The translations under genes were made by a program, and so were the position numbers. The notes below the pieces were generated by a model. The model did no database searches. It worked only from the letters and a program-made list of their open reading frames with translations, and had not been told where the DNA came from. A stretch of DNA of 64,000 bases, taken from contig NC_055997.1 in NCBI RefSeq assembly GCF_018446385.1, positions 40,490,254-40,554,253 of the forward strand, given 5' to 3'. Positions within the stretch are counted from its first letter, which is position 1; each line of letters begins with the position of its first letter. This stretch comes from Zingiber officinale (lineage: Eukaryota; Streptophyta; Magnoliopsida; Zingiberales; Zingiberaceae). Positions 43,699 through 56,603 of the stretch are shown piece by piece.

Positions 43699-45150
43699 AT
43701 GGCACCAAGGTAACTCCATACTTCCCTAGAACTACTCACCTTGGCATTTTAGTTTCATTTCTCACCGTATCTATGCATTTTGTTTTGGCTTTCGGTTGTT
43801 GGTGGCTCCGGTGCTCACTTATTTGCCCCATTGTATCACATTGTTAAACCTTAGGAAGAAACAAGTGGGTGAAGGAACCTCTAAGTCGCCTGAGAAGTCT
43901 AAGTCTAAGGCTCCCTCCCGACCCAACCATCTGTCTCCGGGAGATTCCCAAACCACCATTTTGAACAAGCCTTTAAACAACGGACCTTCAAATTGCTCCC
44001 TTGTAGATCTGTGGATCGAAAATTCATGGACGAATTTTGTCCATCTGTGTCAGAAATCATTGCCTATTACAAACTTGATTCACTCGTCTATTTAGAACGA
44101 GATATCAATTATGATTTAGTATCTGAGTTTTATAACAATCTTCATCAAACTAATGATGTAAGTTATAAAACAAAAGTTGCTAAGCAGACTCTTGATTTCA
44201 GTTTCTCAGCCTTCTTTGATTATCTAGCTTGCCGTAGGTGTTCAGGAAATGTATTTTCCATATATCCTGACTTACCAGACCACTTATCTTCACCCTTTGA
44301 TGTCTCATCTGACTCCATTTATGAGTATTTCTTCGGACATCCTAGACCGGGTGGGCTAGATGAATTAGATGTTGATTTTTCTACTTTTGCAGCCTTGAGA
44401 TTATCTGCCCCAGATTACATTCTCTTTAAGATTGTCACAAACTGCCTTCTGCCAATCACATCTAAACCCTTGTCTGAGATCCGACCATATCATTGCCTGA
44501 TGCCTTATGGATTGCGTCGGCGTCTCGACTTTGACATCATGTCTAGCATCTATTCTTCGATCATCTCCTATAGTGAGCCAAACAGTTTCACTGTTTATAT
44601 GCCTTATGGGCATATAATTACAGATTGGCTCGAGACCCTTCAGATTGATGTCTCCAAGGGTAGAATAGTCAAGATGGTCAGGCAGGACTGCAGACTTGGG
44701 AAACAGGCATTTTCCAAGTCTGGCATCATAGGATAGAATGGGGAGATTCGGTGGAAGGATGGGAGAGCGCTAGGTGAGTTACCACGGGCACCTCCACGAC
44801 AGGTTGCGGCTGCTCCTGTTGCTGCTCCTCCTCCTGCTGCTGCTGCTGACGATGGAGAGGCAGATCCTGATCTGCGCTGGCAGATCACCGAGCTGGAGAG
44901 CCGCATTGATCAGCACGATGAGCTGCTGGTTGCTGAGCTCCACGGGCTGCGCGTTCGGATTGACCAGCGCTACGATGATCTACGCAGTTAACAGTTGGCG
45001 ACACATCAGGTGATTATGGGATGGATGGCCAGATACCCACCTCCGTAGTATTTCCCGGGCTATCCATCCTCGAGTAGCCGCATGCCACCTCAGGGACCCA
45101 CTCCTCCAGCTGATGATGCTGATGCTCCTCATGATGAGGAGGTTGATTGA
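43699..45150 (+). pseudogene. Sirevirus env-like gene with a candidate intron, broken
   Basis: Third gene of the Sirevirus. ATG at 43699 (MAPR after splicing). A candidate 145-bp intron (43710-43854, GT...AG) restores a Lys/Ser-rich N-terminus (KKQVGEGTSKSPEKSKSK). After a frameshift between about 43950 and 43990 a long frame runs to 44736 with FMDEFCPSVSEIIAYYKLD, LVSEFYNNLH and PDYILFKIVTNCLLP, typical of the 'putative plant transposon protein' that fills this position in Sireviruses. In-frame stops at 44734-44736, 44989-44991 and 45046-45048 precede an Ala/Pro-rich segment and a short coiled coil (TELESRIDQHDELL); the last stop is 45148-45150. No signal peptide or clear membrane helix is seen, so 'envelope' is a positional name only. 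Function unknown. Confidence 0.72.
43710..43854 (+). other. Candidate intron in the env-like gene
   Basis: Begins AAG|GTAACT and ends TTAG|GAAG, is T-rich near the 3' end, and its removal joins ATGGCACCAAG in frame to GAAGAAACAAGTG. Without removal the start codon frame closes within a few codons. Confidence 0.55.
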
Positions 45151-45657
45151 TACACATTGTTCTATGCTGTCATTTTGATTATCTATGTTTTGGATGTTGT
45201 TTGTTGGATACTTATGTCTAACCTGGATACTTGCTGATTTCATATATTTATGCTGCTCATTTTCTTAATTTCCTTTATGTTTCACTTCCTATTGGCTATT
45301 AATATGCTGTTCATATGCCATGTCTTGTATGTCTCTTATTTATTTATTACTGTCTTATAATACACTTAGAGGGCATTCTAGGTGGATTAAGAAAAAGACA
45401 GTATGGGTTGAGGGGGAGTCCTTTAAAGTTTTCTTACCTAATTCGCACCTTTTCGGTGTTTGACAAAGGGGGAGAAGATAACTAAGTTTAGAGATAAATG
45501 AAAGTTTGGCTTTAGGGGGAGGATTTTGATTCCCCTATCCTTACATGGTGTTGTATCTTTCTTAGGGGGAGGATCTTGATTCCCCTAAAATTAGGGAAAT
45601 ATGAACATTTCTGATCTAAACTTAAATCGTATTATCAAACAACAAAAAGGGGGAGAT
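45151..45657 (+). other. Sirevirus 3' non-coding region with serial polypurine tracts
   Basis: Purine tracts AGGGGGAG, AAAGGGGGAGA, AGGGGGAGG (twice) and AAAAAGGGGGAGAT occur at about 45411, 45465, 45514, 45565 and 45645. The last directly precedes the 3' LTR and is the functional candidate. Multiple tracts are a recognised Sirevirus hallmark. Confidence 0.85.
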
Positions 45658-47510
45658 TGTTAATACAGTCTGACCTAGCTATTGTTTTGATGTTGACACT
45701 AATTTAAGTTTGTATCAGATATTAATTAAACTCAGACTGATTAATGATCAAGGTTGATCATGTGGAGAGGAAAAGTCCAAGTACGGATACTTGGCACGCG
45801 AAGTCAGAGCGGGCTCGGTAGCTCGTTCTCCGGACTAGGTCAGAGAGGGCTCGGTAGCTCGTTCTCTGGACCGGACGAAGTCAAAGAGGGCTCGGCAGCT
45901 CGTTCTACGGACTAGGTCAGAGAGGGCTCGGTAGCTCGTTCTCTGGACCGGACAAAATTGGAGAGGGCTCGGTAGCTCATTTTCTGACCCGGGCGTGGAA
46001 GTCGGAGAGGGCTCGGCAGCTCGTTCTCCGGACTAGGTCAGAGAGGGCTCGGTAGCTCGTTCTCTGGACCGGACGAAGTCGGAGAGGGCTCGGTAACTCG
46101 TTCTCTGACCCGGACGTGGATGTCGGAGAGGGCTCGGTAGCTTGTTCTCCAAACTAGGTCAGAGAGGGCTCGGTATCTCGTTCTCTGGACCAGGAAGACG
46201 TTAGAGTTTAGGGCTGGGAAGCTCTAAAACCAACAGAGGCATTGGATCGGTTTGTTGACCGATCCAGTGATACTTTGGCTGTTTGGATCGGTCTGTCGAC
46301 CGATCCAGTGATACCTTAGTTATCTGATCGGTCTCGTGACAGATCAGTAACCACACAGTAGCTCTCCGTGAGTTATCTGATCGGTCTCGTGACCGATCAG
46401 AAACCACACAGTACCTCTCTGTGGGTTATCTGATCGGTCTGGTGACCGATCAGTAAGAAGCGATGTGATTCAGAACAATAGGGGGATCAATAGGGGGATC
46501 GGTCTGTGGACCGATAGACCGATCAGTATCATCCCAGACCGATCAGGATGTGTCCTGATCGGTCCAGAGGGCTATGGATCGGTCTGTTGACCGATTCACA
46601 ACGATGTCGTTTGTCTTCTGCTGTTTCTCTGCGATTTTTGATTCATCTGATCTAACCATCTGCTGTAAGTTTTTTGAGTTACAGGTTGCAGGTGTCGTGC
46701 CAATGCTTAAATTCAAATTAAGCTCCATCAGAAGAATAAGACCAAGTGCTCTTTCTGCTGTGTTTCGCTGCAAATGGTGCAATTGGAGTGTCAACGTTCA
46801 CTGGCTGCGATCAGTTGGCAACAGCTTGACTCTTGCTTATTGGTTCGAGCTCAGAGACACCAGTGAAGACCATGGATGGTATTGGTGTGAGTTCAGAGAA
46901 CCAGATGAGGAGGAAGAGTGATTGGCGACGCCTGAGTTGGTCGTAGTGATTCGATACAGGTGACAATGATTCGGCTCTGGCTGAAGACAGTGAGAAAGCA
47001 GAGGAATAAGAAGAAGGAAGAAGAGAGGTTTGGTAGATGATTTTTCAAAAACTCTCTGTCGATCATGCAAGAGTGCTGTGTTTTTGAGCTCTTGGCTGAG
47101 GAACTTCTTCTGTCTTTGCACTTTGCTTTCATCGTGGCTGTAAGTTTATTGTTCATTCCTTTTAGCCACTAAACTCTGTAAGTCTTGTGCCTCATTTCAA
47201 GTCTTTTCTGAGACTTTGTGGAGAGGTTACTCCACCAAGAAGGAGAAATACTTAGCCGGAATCTGTCCGGGGTGTGATCTACCGAAAGATCAAGGGATCG
47301 TCCACCTTACGGATATGCCGAGGAGTAGGGGCAAGTTATCCCCGAACCTCGTACATCCTTGTTGTGTTAGTGGTGGGTTGTTTCTTTTCCTTGCATCAGT
47401 TTTCCTTTTGCATATTTCCGCTGTGCTAACAAACTTTTGTGAGGAGATTAATTGAGTTTTCAGAGGAGGCTATTCACACCCCCCTCTCTAGCCATCCGAA
47501 GGTCCTAATA
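45658..47510 (+). repeat. Element C 3' LTR
   Basis: 1853 bp, TGTTAATACAG to CCTAATA (final C to T change). It contains the ten-unit array (45802-46195) and an enlarged palindrome cluster (46243-46600), and is followed by the target duplication GGGAG. Confidence 0.92.
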
Positions 47511-49542
47511 GGGAGCACGACAGGACATGCGACACACTCCAAGCTACCACTACCCATGAGTAGCCGAGCGTGCGGCCCAGGCCAACAACCGTCTCAACCA
47601 CAAGGGAGCCAAAGTCGTTGGCTATGCATGCAATGACATGATGCGAATAATGCAACAGTCATCATATATATATATAACAGGAAATCAGGTATGCTACATG
47701 AATTCGCATGCTCAATACTAAGCATAAATAAACCGTAATCAAAGAGGTAAACATGGCATCAAGTATCTGCTAGTTATCAAGAATAACAACGGGAGACTGT
47801 ATAGATAAGAAAGTGAGCATCTCGATGATTGAGTGGATAAAGTATCAAGCACAAGAAATAAAATGAGTGGAGTCAAGATAAACTCTACTTTATCTGGCCT
47901 ACTCATGCACCAAGAACAATAACTAAAGAAACAAGTAAAAAGTACCCGCCTCAAATGTAGGCTGAATCCGACGTCAACTTAGTCCCGACTTCCGTCTCCT
48001 TCGTCCCGACTTCCGTCTCGATCAATGTCCTGCATCAACGTATCGATTTTAACCATATACATATAGAACCAAATAGTTAAGCCAATACTCAAAACATGCA
48101 TGCTAATCTGGGTTCCTTCATTATCTAAATAAACTCTACACTGATCTACTCCAAAACAAATCCCAAGCACTAATTTATGTCTTCAAATCACACAATTCCC
48201 AGCCGAACATGATCATCATTAGCAATTTCCAAACATGAATTCGGTTCTATATACACTAGTATAGTACAAAATCATCACATTCCTCAACCCAACATACAGC
48301 TATCAATCTTCTAAAAAAAACTCAGCCTAACAAACTTCAAATTTCTAACAGGATCAACAAAATTCATTACCTGAAGATTACATACCTTAATCACTAATAA
48401 TTTCAGATCTGACCTCCTCACCCAATATAGAATTTGCTATCAGACCTGCAATCCTACACTTCTACATTGTTACAACCAATTAGCAACACACCAATCGTTA
48501 CCCAGCAGCAACTGAATGCAATACTTAGTCCACAAATCTAACATCTAGAGTGTAGAGGCCTTACCCTCTGCTTCCCGAATGAAGAATCGCTGTTGGAAGA
48601 TGGACTCGCTGGCACTAGCACACTGATGCTGCCCAATGTTGCTGATTCACAGATCCGAGCTCTCACAGAGCTATATGCATCACAAGCATCCCAAACGTTA
48701 CCTAATCAGTATCAAATTCAATCCGAAACCAACATTTAGATCTGCAACCTAACATCTATAGTGGTAGAAACCTTACCTAATGGTTCCCAAATAAAGAACA
48801 ACCACTGGAATTGTGATCTAGCCCTTCACAGCATGCCACTGCCACAACCAACCCACAACCCGTTCATCCCCTCATCTGGTCATCAATCACAGCTTCTATT
48901 GCTAACCGAAAACCCAAATCAAACAATCCATACCTTAATACCTTGATGCCCGAAGCCTCTACTGTCGACGAAGAGAATCCGACAAGATCAGCCTGGCCCT
49001 AAGCTCGAGAAAACGAGTCAGCTACCTAAAGCATAAACCCTCGCCACTATGGAGCTCTGGAACAAGAGATCTCACTCCCGCATCGCCGGAGTTCGATTTC
49101 CCCTCTCTCGGCCGAGAATCCCTTGCGCGAAGCTACCCTTCGAAGATCTATGTCGTCGCGACCTCTGTTAAGGGATTGGGGTTAACGGTGACTTGATCCA
49201 CGACCAGGTGCCGGCGATCGAGCGTGTGTACGCGTCGGAGCTGAGACCGGCGACGGATAGAGCGAGCTCGCGAAGGAATGGTGAGTTCGGCGCAGTGGAT
49301 GCTATGGAGGAAACTAGGGCGGACTGTAGAGCACTGTAGCTTCTGTGAAGTATTTATAAGGGTTGGGTTCATTTAATGTTAAGTCCTCCTTTAACCTCCT
49401 CAAATGGTGATTTCCTTTACCACCTTATACTAAATAATTTTATCCCCTTAAACTCTTCCATAGGACCTCAAAATAAATCCATAAAAATACCTAAAAAATT
49501 CTCGTGAATTATTGTAGGTTATTTACTTTGCCGTATCTCACA
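47511..49542 (-). repeat. Element D 5' LTR, part right of element C
   Basis: Matches 27655-29665 of the D 3' LTR, including the TATA box (49351-49358). One small local duplication is visible: 'gtcccgacttccgtct' occurs twice around 47980-48020 but once in the 3' LTR. It ends CTCACA at 49542, followed by the GGATA duplication. Confidence 0.88.
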
Positions 49543-51040
49543 GGATAATAGTAGGATGTGCTAACTTTGTGGTTGCAGGCTCCAACTATTATGGCATATA
49601 GATATTGTGTGTGATTGGACCCTTGGACATGTCAAGGGTATTTTATTATGTGTGTATGATTGTAATATTAAATACAGCAGGAGCTGTATTAGTTATTAGG
49701 ATTTTACATTTTTATTTCGATCTAGATTACATGTACATTCCTTTATGGAATATAGAATCGATATATGTAAAATTCTATTTTTGTCACGGATCGTATCCTT
49801 GCGAGGCGTGGTGCTATTGGAGGATCAGAGGTGCAGCGGAAAAGAAAGCTTGATGGACCCGACGGCATGATCCCTAGGGATGGCAGCACGCGAAGGACAA
49901 TGATGGAAGAAGCCATAATAGTTGGAAAATTAATTTCCATATTTATTGCTTTTATTTACTGTGATGTGTGTGTGTGTGCATGTGATGTATGCTAACGTAG
50001 TCAAAAATCCTCACCTTAAAAAACTAAGTGGGAGAGGGATTAGTAAATAAATCTCAGGGTCTCCATTATTGTCTTGTAAGTGATGCAACAAGCTTGCGTG
50101 TTGGCTCTAAGTGCCTCCCTCCACAATGGATGGATTTGTTGTGGATCACTAGATCAAACTTCTTTTATGGATGGTTATAGGAAATTATTTAGGAGCGTGT
50201 GATCTTCTCCAACTGAAGGGGCATAATCCTATTTAATGGACTAAGTATTAAGTAATGGTATACACTTAGACGCATTCAATAGTATCCTCCCCAACGGAGT
50301 CACTGCTATTGTTTTGTATGACCAAAGGAATACCAACTATTAATTTGTCATAAAGCTAGGAAAAACCCTCCTCTTACAAATATTTGAATTTTTATACGTC
50401 CACACTAACGTGACATACAAAATTCATGGTGTTTGAGGTAATTTTATTTGTCATAAAGTTAGGTTGACAAAATAAAATGGGTAATACCTCCTCTTACAAA
50501 CAATTGAATCTGTATACGTCCACACTAACGTGACATACAAAATTCATGGTGTTTGAGGTAATTTAAGATTGACAAGATAATTAATGGGTCTAACCCATTA
50601 CTTTCCCGTGATACCTAACGTGGCATGCATAATTCCCGGTGTTTGAGGTGTTGGTGAATTTAAATAATATTGTTTGAGGAATCAATATTATTTTAAATTC
50701 AAAGTTTTGACCAAATATTTGATCAGAGATAAATCAACTATTAATTTTATTTGTCATAAAGTTAGGTTGATGAGATAATAAAATTAATGGATAAAATCTC
50801 CTCTTTGATTTTGTATACGTCCATACTATCGTGGCATACCAAATTCATGGGGATTTTAAGATGTTAGTCTTGATCAAATATTTTTGTGATTCTTAGAATT
50901 TCAAATGTTTGTTAATCCCCTAGTTGTTATACTATAGGTTAGACTTAGTAGTCCCAATTAAGATTGGAAACAAAATTTGGACTCTAAGATGGGCTGTCCT
51001 CTCAGAAATAAGAACAATAGAGGTGTATTTAATTCATTAG
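49543..51040 (+). other. A' leader with non-coding repeats, no recognisable gag
   Basis: Resumes A' after D. The phrase 'gtatacgtccacactaacgt' recurs around 50393 and 50513 with weaker copies at 50600 and 50818, each followed by 'attcatggtgtttgaggt' or a variant. It parallels A1 12696-14180. No capsid-type or zinc-knuckle frame was found. Confidence 0.6.
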
Positions 51041-54000
51041 TTGTTGAAACATGTTTAGTGTTGTTATCTACTGGTGCCTGGTGTGTAGATACGGGAGTCA
51101 CTGATCATGTCTGCAATTCATTGCAGGGGTTCCAGGAAACCTAACAACTATGTGAAAGGGAAAATATCGTCTACATGGGCACTACTGCAAAAGTAGCAGC
51201 TGTTGCAGTGGGAGATATTTATCCTCCAATAGGAATAAAACATGGATTTTGAAGAATTGTCTTTACGTACCAAGTTTAGAAAGGACTAGATTTTAGTTTG
51301 TAAACTATTCGAAGAACTTGATATTCTGTCTCTTTTGATAACAAAGTTGTTATCAAGGAAAAGAGGGAAGTTATCTGTTCTGGTACATTGGTTGGCAATT
51401 TATAAAATCCAATAACTCCCACGATGCAACACATGGAAATTAATAACATATCTTCTAATTCTAATAAGAGAAAGCAACCTTCAGAAATTAACCAATCATA
51501 TCTTTGGCATTTAAGGCTAGGTTATATTAACTTGAGTATGATTCAAAGGATAATAGCCGATTAACTTTTGGGTTCATTGGTATTGGAAACCTTTCCAACC
51601 TACGAGTCTTACTTGAAAGGAAAAATGACCAAGAAGCTTTTAAGTCTAAGGGGTATAGAGACAAAGATGTGTTGGAATTAGTTCATTTTGATTTGTGTGG
51701 TCCTATGTCTATCCAGGCAAGAGGTGGTTTCGAATATTTCGTCTATTTTATAGACAACTATTCAAAATACGGGTACATTTACTTGATGTGCCGCAAGTCT
51801 AAGTGCTTTGATAAGTTCAAAGAGTACTAGACTGATGTGGAGTGATGTCAAGGTAAAAGTATCAGACACTACGGTGAGATCGTAGTAGCGAGTATCTCTT
51901 GGGAGAATTTAGGAGTCACTTATCAGAAGTCGGGATTCAATCCCAACTAACTGCACCTGGTACACCCCAACAGAATGGTGTGGCAGAACGAAGGAATAGG
52001 ACTCTTATGGAAATGGTTAGATCGATGATGAGTTATTCAGAATTACCAAATTCGTTTTGGGGATATGCTCTGGAAATAGTAGTGTACATTCTAAATATGG
52101 TACCTTCTAAAACAGTTCCTTCTACTCCCATGGAATTGTGGAATAGGCGTAAGCCTAGTCTGAATCATATCTGGATATAGGGTAGTCCAGCACATGCGCT
52201 GAAGGGAGATACTGACAAGTTGGAATCACGTACAGAAGTATGTCTATTTGTGGGATATCCTAAGGGAACGAAAGGGGGTTTGTTTTATAATCCTAAAAAT
52301 CAAAAGATCATTGTTAGCACCAATGCTCGATTTTTAGAAGATGATTATGTAATGAACCATAAGTCCATGAGTAAAATTGTTCTAGAAGAAATAAGAGAGG
52401 ACACATCTACTTTAGTACCAACAATACAAGATGAAGTACCACAAGAGACTGTAACATGTGTCACACATGATACACAATCAGAGACAGTGCCTTGTCGTAG
52501 TGGGAGGGTTGTAAGGTAACCTGAGAGATTCATGTTTTTGGGAGAGTCTTCGGTTTTGATCCTGGGTAAACATGAACCTGATCCCCAGACATATGACGAA
52601 GCACTCCAAGATAAAGATGCAGTATCTTGGCAAAAGGCAATGAATTCAGAAATAGAGTCTATGTATTCTAATAAGGTCTGGAAGCTTGTAGAACCACCAA
52701 ATGGAGTAAAAGATGTTGGGTGCAAGTGGATCTACAAAAGGAAAAGAGGGACAGACGGTAAGGTAGAAACTTTAAAAGCAAGGCTTGTTGCAAAACGGTA
52801 TACTAAGAAAGAGGGAATCGATTATGAGGAGACTTTTTCACTGATAGCTATGCTTAAGTCTATCTGGATACTCTTATCCGTTGCCGCTCATATGGATTAT
52901 GAGGTTTGGCAAATGGATGTCAAGACAGCTTTGCTTAACGGAAGTCTTGAAGAAAACATCCATATGAAGCAACCAGAGGGATTCATTGAAAAAGGCAAAA
53001 AGAGCATCTAGTGTGCAAGCTGAATCGGTCCATTTATGGACTGAAGCAAGCTTCAAGATCTTGGAACATCTGGTTTAACGAAGTAATCCAGTCATATGGA
53101 TTTATTCAGTGTCCAGATGAGTCTTGTCTATACAAGAAGTGTAACAGAAACGTGGTGGTATTTCTTATACTATACGTAGATGATATTTTATTAATTGGCA
53201 ACAATGTCAAAGTGTTATCGCACGTAAGGGTATGGTTATCCAAATAATTTGATATGAAGGACTTAGGAGAATGTGCACACATTCTTGTGATCAAAGTCAT
53301 AAGAGATCGCAAGAAAAAGATGTTGTGCCTATCTCAAGCTTCATATATAGATACAATCCTTGCTCGTTTTAGCATGCAGAACTCCAAGAAAGGTTTCTTA
53401 CCTTTTTGGCATGGAGTAGCTTTATCCAAAGAGATGTCTCCAAAGATATCAAAGGAGATAGAGGACATGAAGGTAGTACCTTATGCTTCGGTTATGGGAA
53501 GCCTAATGTATACAATGCTGTGTACGAGACCGGATATCTGTTTTGCCATGGGCATGATAAGCAGATATCAGAGTAACCCTGGACAAGGACATTGGACTGC
53601 AGTAAAACATATATTAAAGTACCTGAGAAGGACTAGAGATTATATGCTAGTTTACCAAGCAGACGATTTGCTCCCTATGGGTTACACGGATTCATATTTC
53701 CAATCAGATAGGGACAATAGTAAGTCTACATCAAGCTATGTGTTTACTTTAGGAGGTGGAGCCATTGCATGGAGGAGTGTTAAGAAGAAATGTGTTTCAG
53801 ACTCAACCATGGAAGCTGAGTATGTTGCAGCCTTTGAGGCAGCCAAAGAAGCTGTATGGCTCAAGAACTTTCTAATAGACTTAGATGTGATTCCTGGTTT
53901 GCCCAAAATCATCACAATTTATTGTGATAATAGCGGTGCAATTGCAAACTCGAAGGAACCACGAGCCCATAAGACGAGTAAACATATAGAGCGCAAGTAC

Positions 54001-54165
54001 CACCTGATATGAGACATAGTCAAGCGAGGAGAAGTTGTTGTCGCCAAGATTGCATCAGCAGATAACCTGGCAGATCCTTTCACTAAGGCCCTTCCGGCGA
54101 ATGCTTTTGAATGGCATGTGGAGGGGATGAGAATCAGATGTATGGCAGGAGATATGGAAGCTTAG
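51040..54165 (+). pseudogene. A' pol pseudogene (PR-IN-RT-RH)
   Basis: Better preserved than in A1. Protease-area WCVDTGVTDHVCNSLQG (51085). GAG-pre-integrase LWHLRLGYINLS (51500). Integrase HFDLCGP, then [16 protein letters not shown] (51958). RT QMDVKTALLNG (52912) and LYVDDILLIGNN (53170). RNase H GYTDSYFQSD (altered), STMEAEYVAAFEAAKEAVW (53800) and YCDNSGAIANSKEPRAHKT (53925). Frames 51899-52180, 52220-53011 and 53011-54012 are separated by stops and a frameshift at about 53000. Similar to Angela/Tork-type copia pol. Non-functional. Confidence 0.85.
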
Positions 54166-54176
54166 TCTTTTAATAT

Positions 54177-54187
54177 AAGTGAGAGAT
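54177..54187 (+). other. A' polypurine tract (mutated)
   Basis: AAGTGAGAGAT precedes the LTR start; A1 has AAGTGGGAGAT, so one G has changed to A. Confidence 0.75.
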
Positions 54188-56603
54188 TGTTAGAGTGTAT
54201 GCTAAAAGCCTAGCTTTTGTAAACATTTATTTTTGAAATAAAAGAATCACATTGGTCAAATGTCTACATTTATTTATAGTTGTTCAATTAATTTATATTG
54301 TAGATAACATGGTGTGTGGTGTCACACACAGAAGATCATGTTATTAGTTCTTTATAAATTATAAACAGTTGTTCACGACTAAGATGGAAAGGAACAAACC
54401 ATTGGAATACTTATAGTGTAATTAGGTATTAGTTTTTCTTGACTAATAAATTACACTAGTACACTCTAAGTGTATTGAGTAGGACCATTTTAGGTAAGTT
54501 CTTTTTATACTAACTTAATAAAAGAACTAGACCTTAGTTATTATGGAAGTGTGTGCTCTTAATCCTAATATAATAACAAGAATATATATTTAGTATTTAT
54601 TTCTTTAACTTATCAAAGGGTGAGATTTAGCTCGATAAATCAATAGGCCCGATAAGTTGAGAAATGATATTACTTATAGTGTGTGTTGTTGATTATAGAA
54701 GGAAACTGTGTCCTAGTAATCTGGGTTGAGAATGTCCCCAAGAGGAGCTCATAAGGATTGCCAAGTTAAACCCTGCAGGTGGACTTAGTCTGACATGACA
54801 ATGAGATTAAGTGGTACTACTCTTGGACTAAAATATTAATTAAAGTGAGTTGTCAGTAACTCAATTAAATTAATGGACATTAGATATCTTAAAGACAGGG
54901 AGATTAACACACACATGATAAGAAGGAGCCCAAATGTAATTTGGGATTGGTGCGGTAGTGTAATAATAACTCTCTAGTTGAATGAGTTATTGTTGATGAA
55001 CTTGAGTTGTGTGTACAGGGCGAACACGGGATACTCAAGCTCATCGAAGGCCAACACTAATTTCTCCTCTAGGTCCCTGTCGTAGCCTCATTAATGCCTC
55101 AAGTCCAATTGAGAAAAGCCCTTCTTGGTGTCCAAGAGGGGGTTGGCCCATGGCTTGGTGACCAAGCCGTAGGGGCCGGCCATAACCTTCTCTATAGGGG
55201 TCGACCCTTTGTTTGGTGGCCAAGCATGAAGGGGCCGACCATAATAAAATTCAAATTAGGAGGGGTGTTTTGAATTTTTAAAATCTTCAATTTGTAAATA
55301 TCTATAAGTTTTAAAAGAGAGATTTTAAAATATAAAACTTTCCTTATTTGAATTAGGCCACATGGTTTAAAAGAAAGTTTAAAAAGTTTTAAAACTTTCT
55401 TTTTTTAACCATCCTCATGGTTTAAAAAAAAAGGAATAGAAGTTTTAAATTTGAAACTTTGTATTTTTGTGACCATATTAAAAAAGGAAATTTTAGAATA
55501 GAAGTTTTAAATTTTAAAACTTGGTTTTAATTTTTAAAACTTTCCTTTTTTAACATTCACTTTAGGAAATTAAAAGAGAGCTTGTAAAATTTTATAAGAG
55601 TTTTTCCTTTTCTTATAAAATTTTCTACAAGGTTATTTCTTTCCTTTTAAGGGTTCGACCACCCTTGCTTGGTGCCCAAGCAAGGGGTCGGCCAATCAAT
55701 TGAACCAATCAATGATTGATGATTGAATCAATCAAGGGAAAGGAAAAGAAAAAATAAAAGGGGAAAAGGAAAAAACAAGAGGAAGATTTTAATTTTTGTA
55801 AAAATCTTTTCCTTATTTGCCTTGGGCAAGTAATATAAAAGAAGGAAAGGAGAGCCCTCATGGTACATCAATTCTTATTCTCTTGTTGGTGCTCCCTTCC
55901 CTTTCCCCTTGCTCTCTTTGGTTCCTTGGTGGTGGTGGTGGCCGAATTCTAGAGAAGAAGGAAGAAGGCCCTTTGGTGGTGTTCATCTTGGAGGATCGTC
56001 GCCCACACGACGTCCAAGGCGAGGCGAGGAATACGGCAGAAGATCTCGAGGTTATTAGCATACAAGGAAAAGGTATAACTAGTAATTGTTTTTCCGCATC
56101 ACACTAGTTATTTTTCTTTCTATGAATTTCAAACACAAGAGGCATTAGATTCTAGTTTTTCGAATTTGTTATTCGAGTTTGTGTTTTTTTTTATTTTTCA
56201 AATTTATGATTCGATTGTTTCTTTTGGTTAAACCTAGAGTTATATAAGGAAATTAAATATTAGTTTTCCTTAAAAGACTTTGTCTAGGTGGTGGTGGATG
56301 ATCCCATACCTAAGAAGGACTAGTGCCTCGCCATGCAGTCCTGGAAGCCAATTCTGGAAATTAATATTTAATTGAATTTATAACATAGGTGGATTTGGAT
56401 CAATAATGTTAAGCATCGTTTGCGATCCAAATCTAAACCATTAAGAACAGATAAGTTAAATTTGGAATCAATAATGTTAAGTTTCATTTGCGATTCCTAA
56501 TTTAATTTCTAAAGAACACAATAGGTTGTTTAAGAAAGGTTCGACACTCGTACAAAATTTTTGTACAGTGGAACCGGTACGATCTTCCTAGGACCAACTA
56601 ACA
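54188..56603 (+). repeat. A' second LTR
   Basis: 2416 bp, TGTTAGAGTG to ACTAACA, TATA box at 55834-55840. It closely follows the first A' LTR, with scattered differences (for example 55140-55200 carries extra 'ggccggcc' sequence). Confidence 0.9.

Larger units (their letters stand above)
30919..47510 (+). mobile_element. Sirevirus-type copia element C with env-like gene
   Basis: A 16.6-kb element, 11.5 kb after removing the CACTA at 37704-42748. LTRs 30919-32712 and 45658-47510, perfect target duplication GGGAG (30914-30918, 47511-47515). Order: gag (open), pol (broken), non-coding plus palindromes, env-like gene with a candidate intron, a run of polypurine tracts, 3' LTR. This plan, the gag with a C-terminal coiled coil, DSGCSKHMTGD in pol and the repeated AGGGGGAG tracts identify the Sirevirus (SIRE/Maximus) lineage. 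The last LTR base pair has mutated CA to TA. Confidence 0.93.
26689..49542 (-). mobile_element. Tekay-like gypsy element D, internally deleted, carrying element C
   Basis: A minus-strand element flanked by a perfect GGATA duplication (26684-26688, 49543-49547). The 3' LTR is 26689-29665 and the 5' LTR is split into 30512-30918 and 47511-49542 by Sirevirus C. Only 846 bp of internal sequence remains (29666-30511): part of gag and the polypurine tract. The primer-binding site, the first part of gag, all of pol and the end of the 5' LTR are deleted. LTRs run TGTGAGATACGG to GGGGCGTGACA on the minus strand. It cannot move by itself. Confidence 0.88.
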
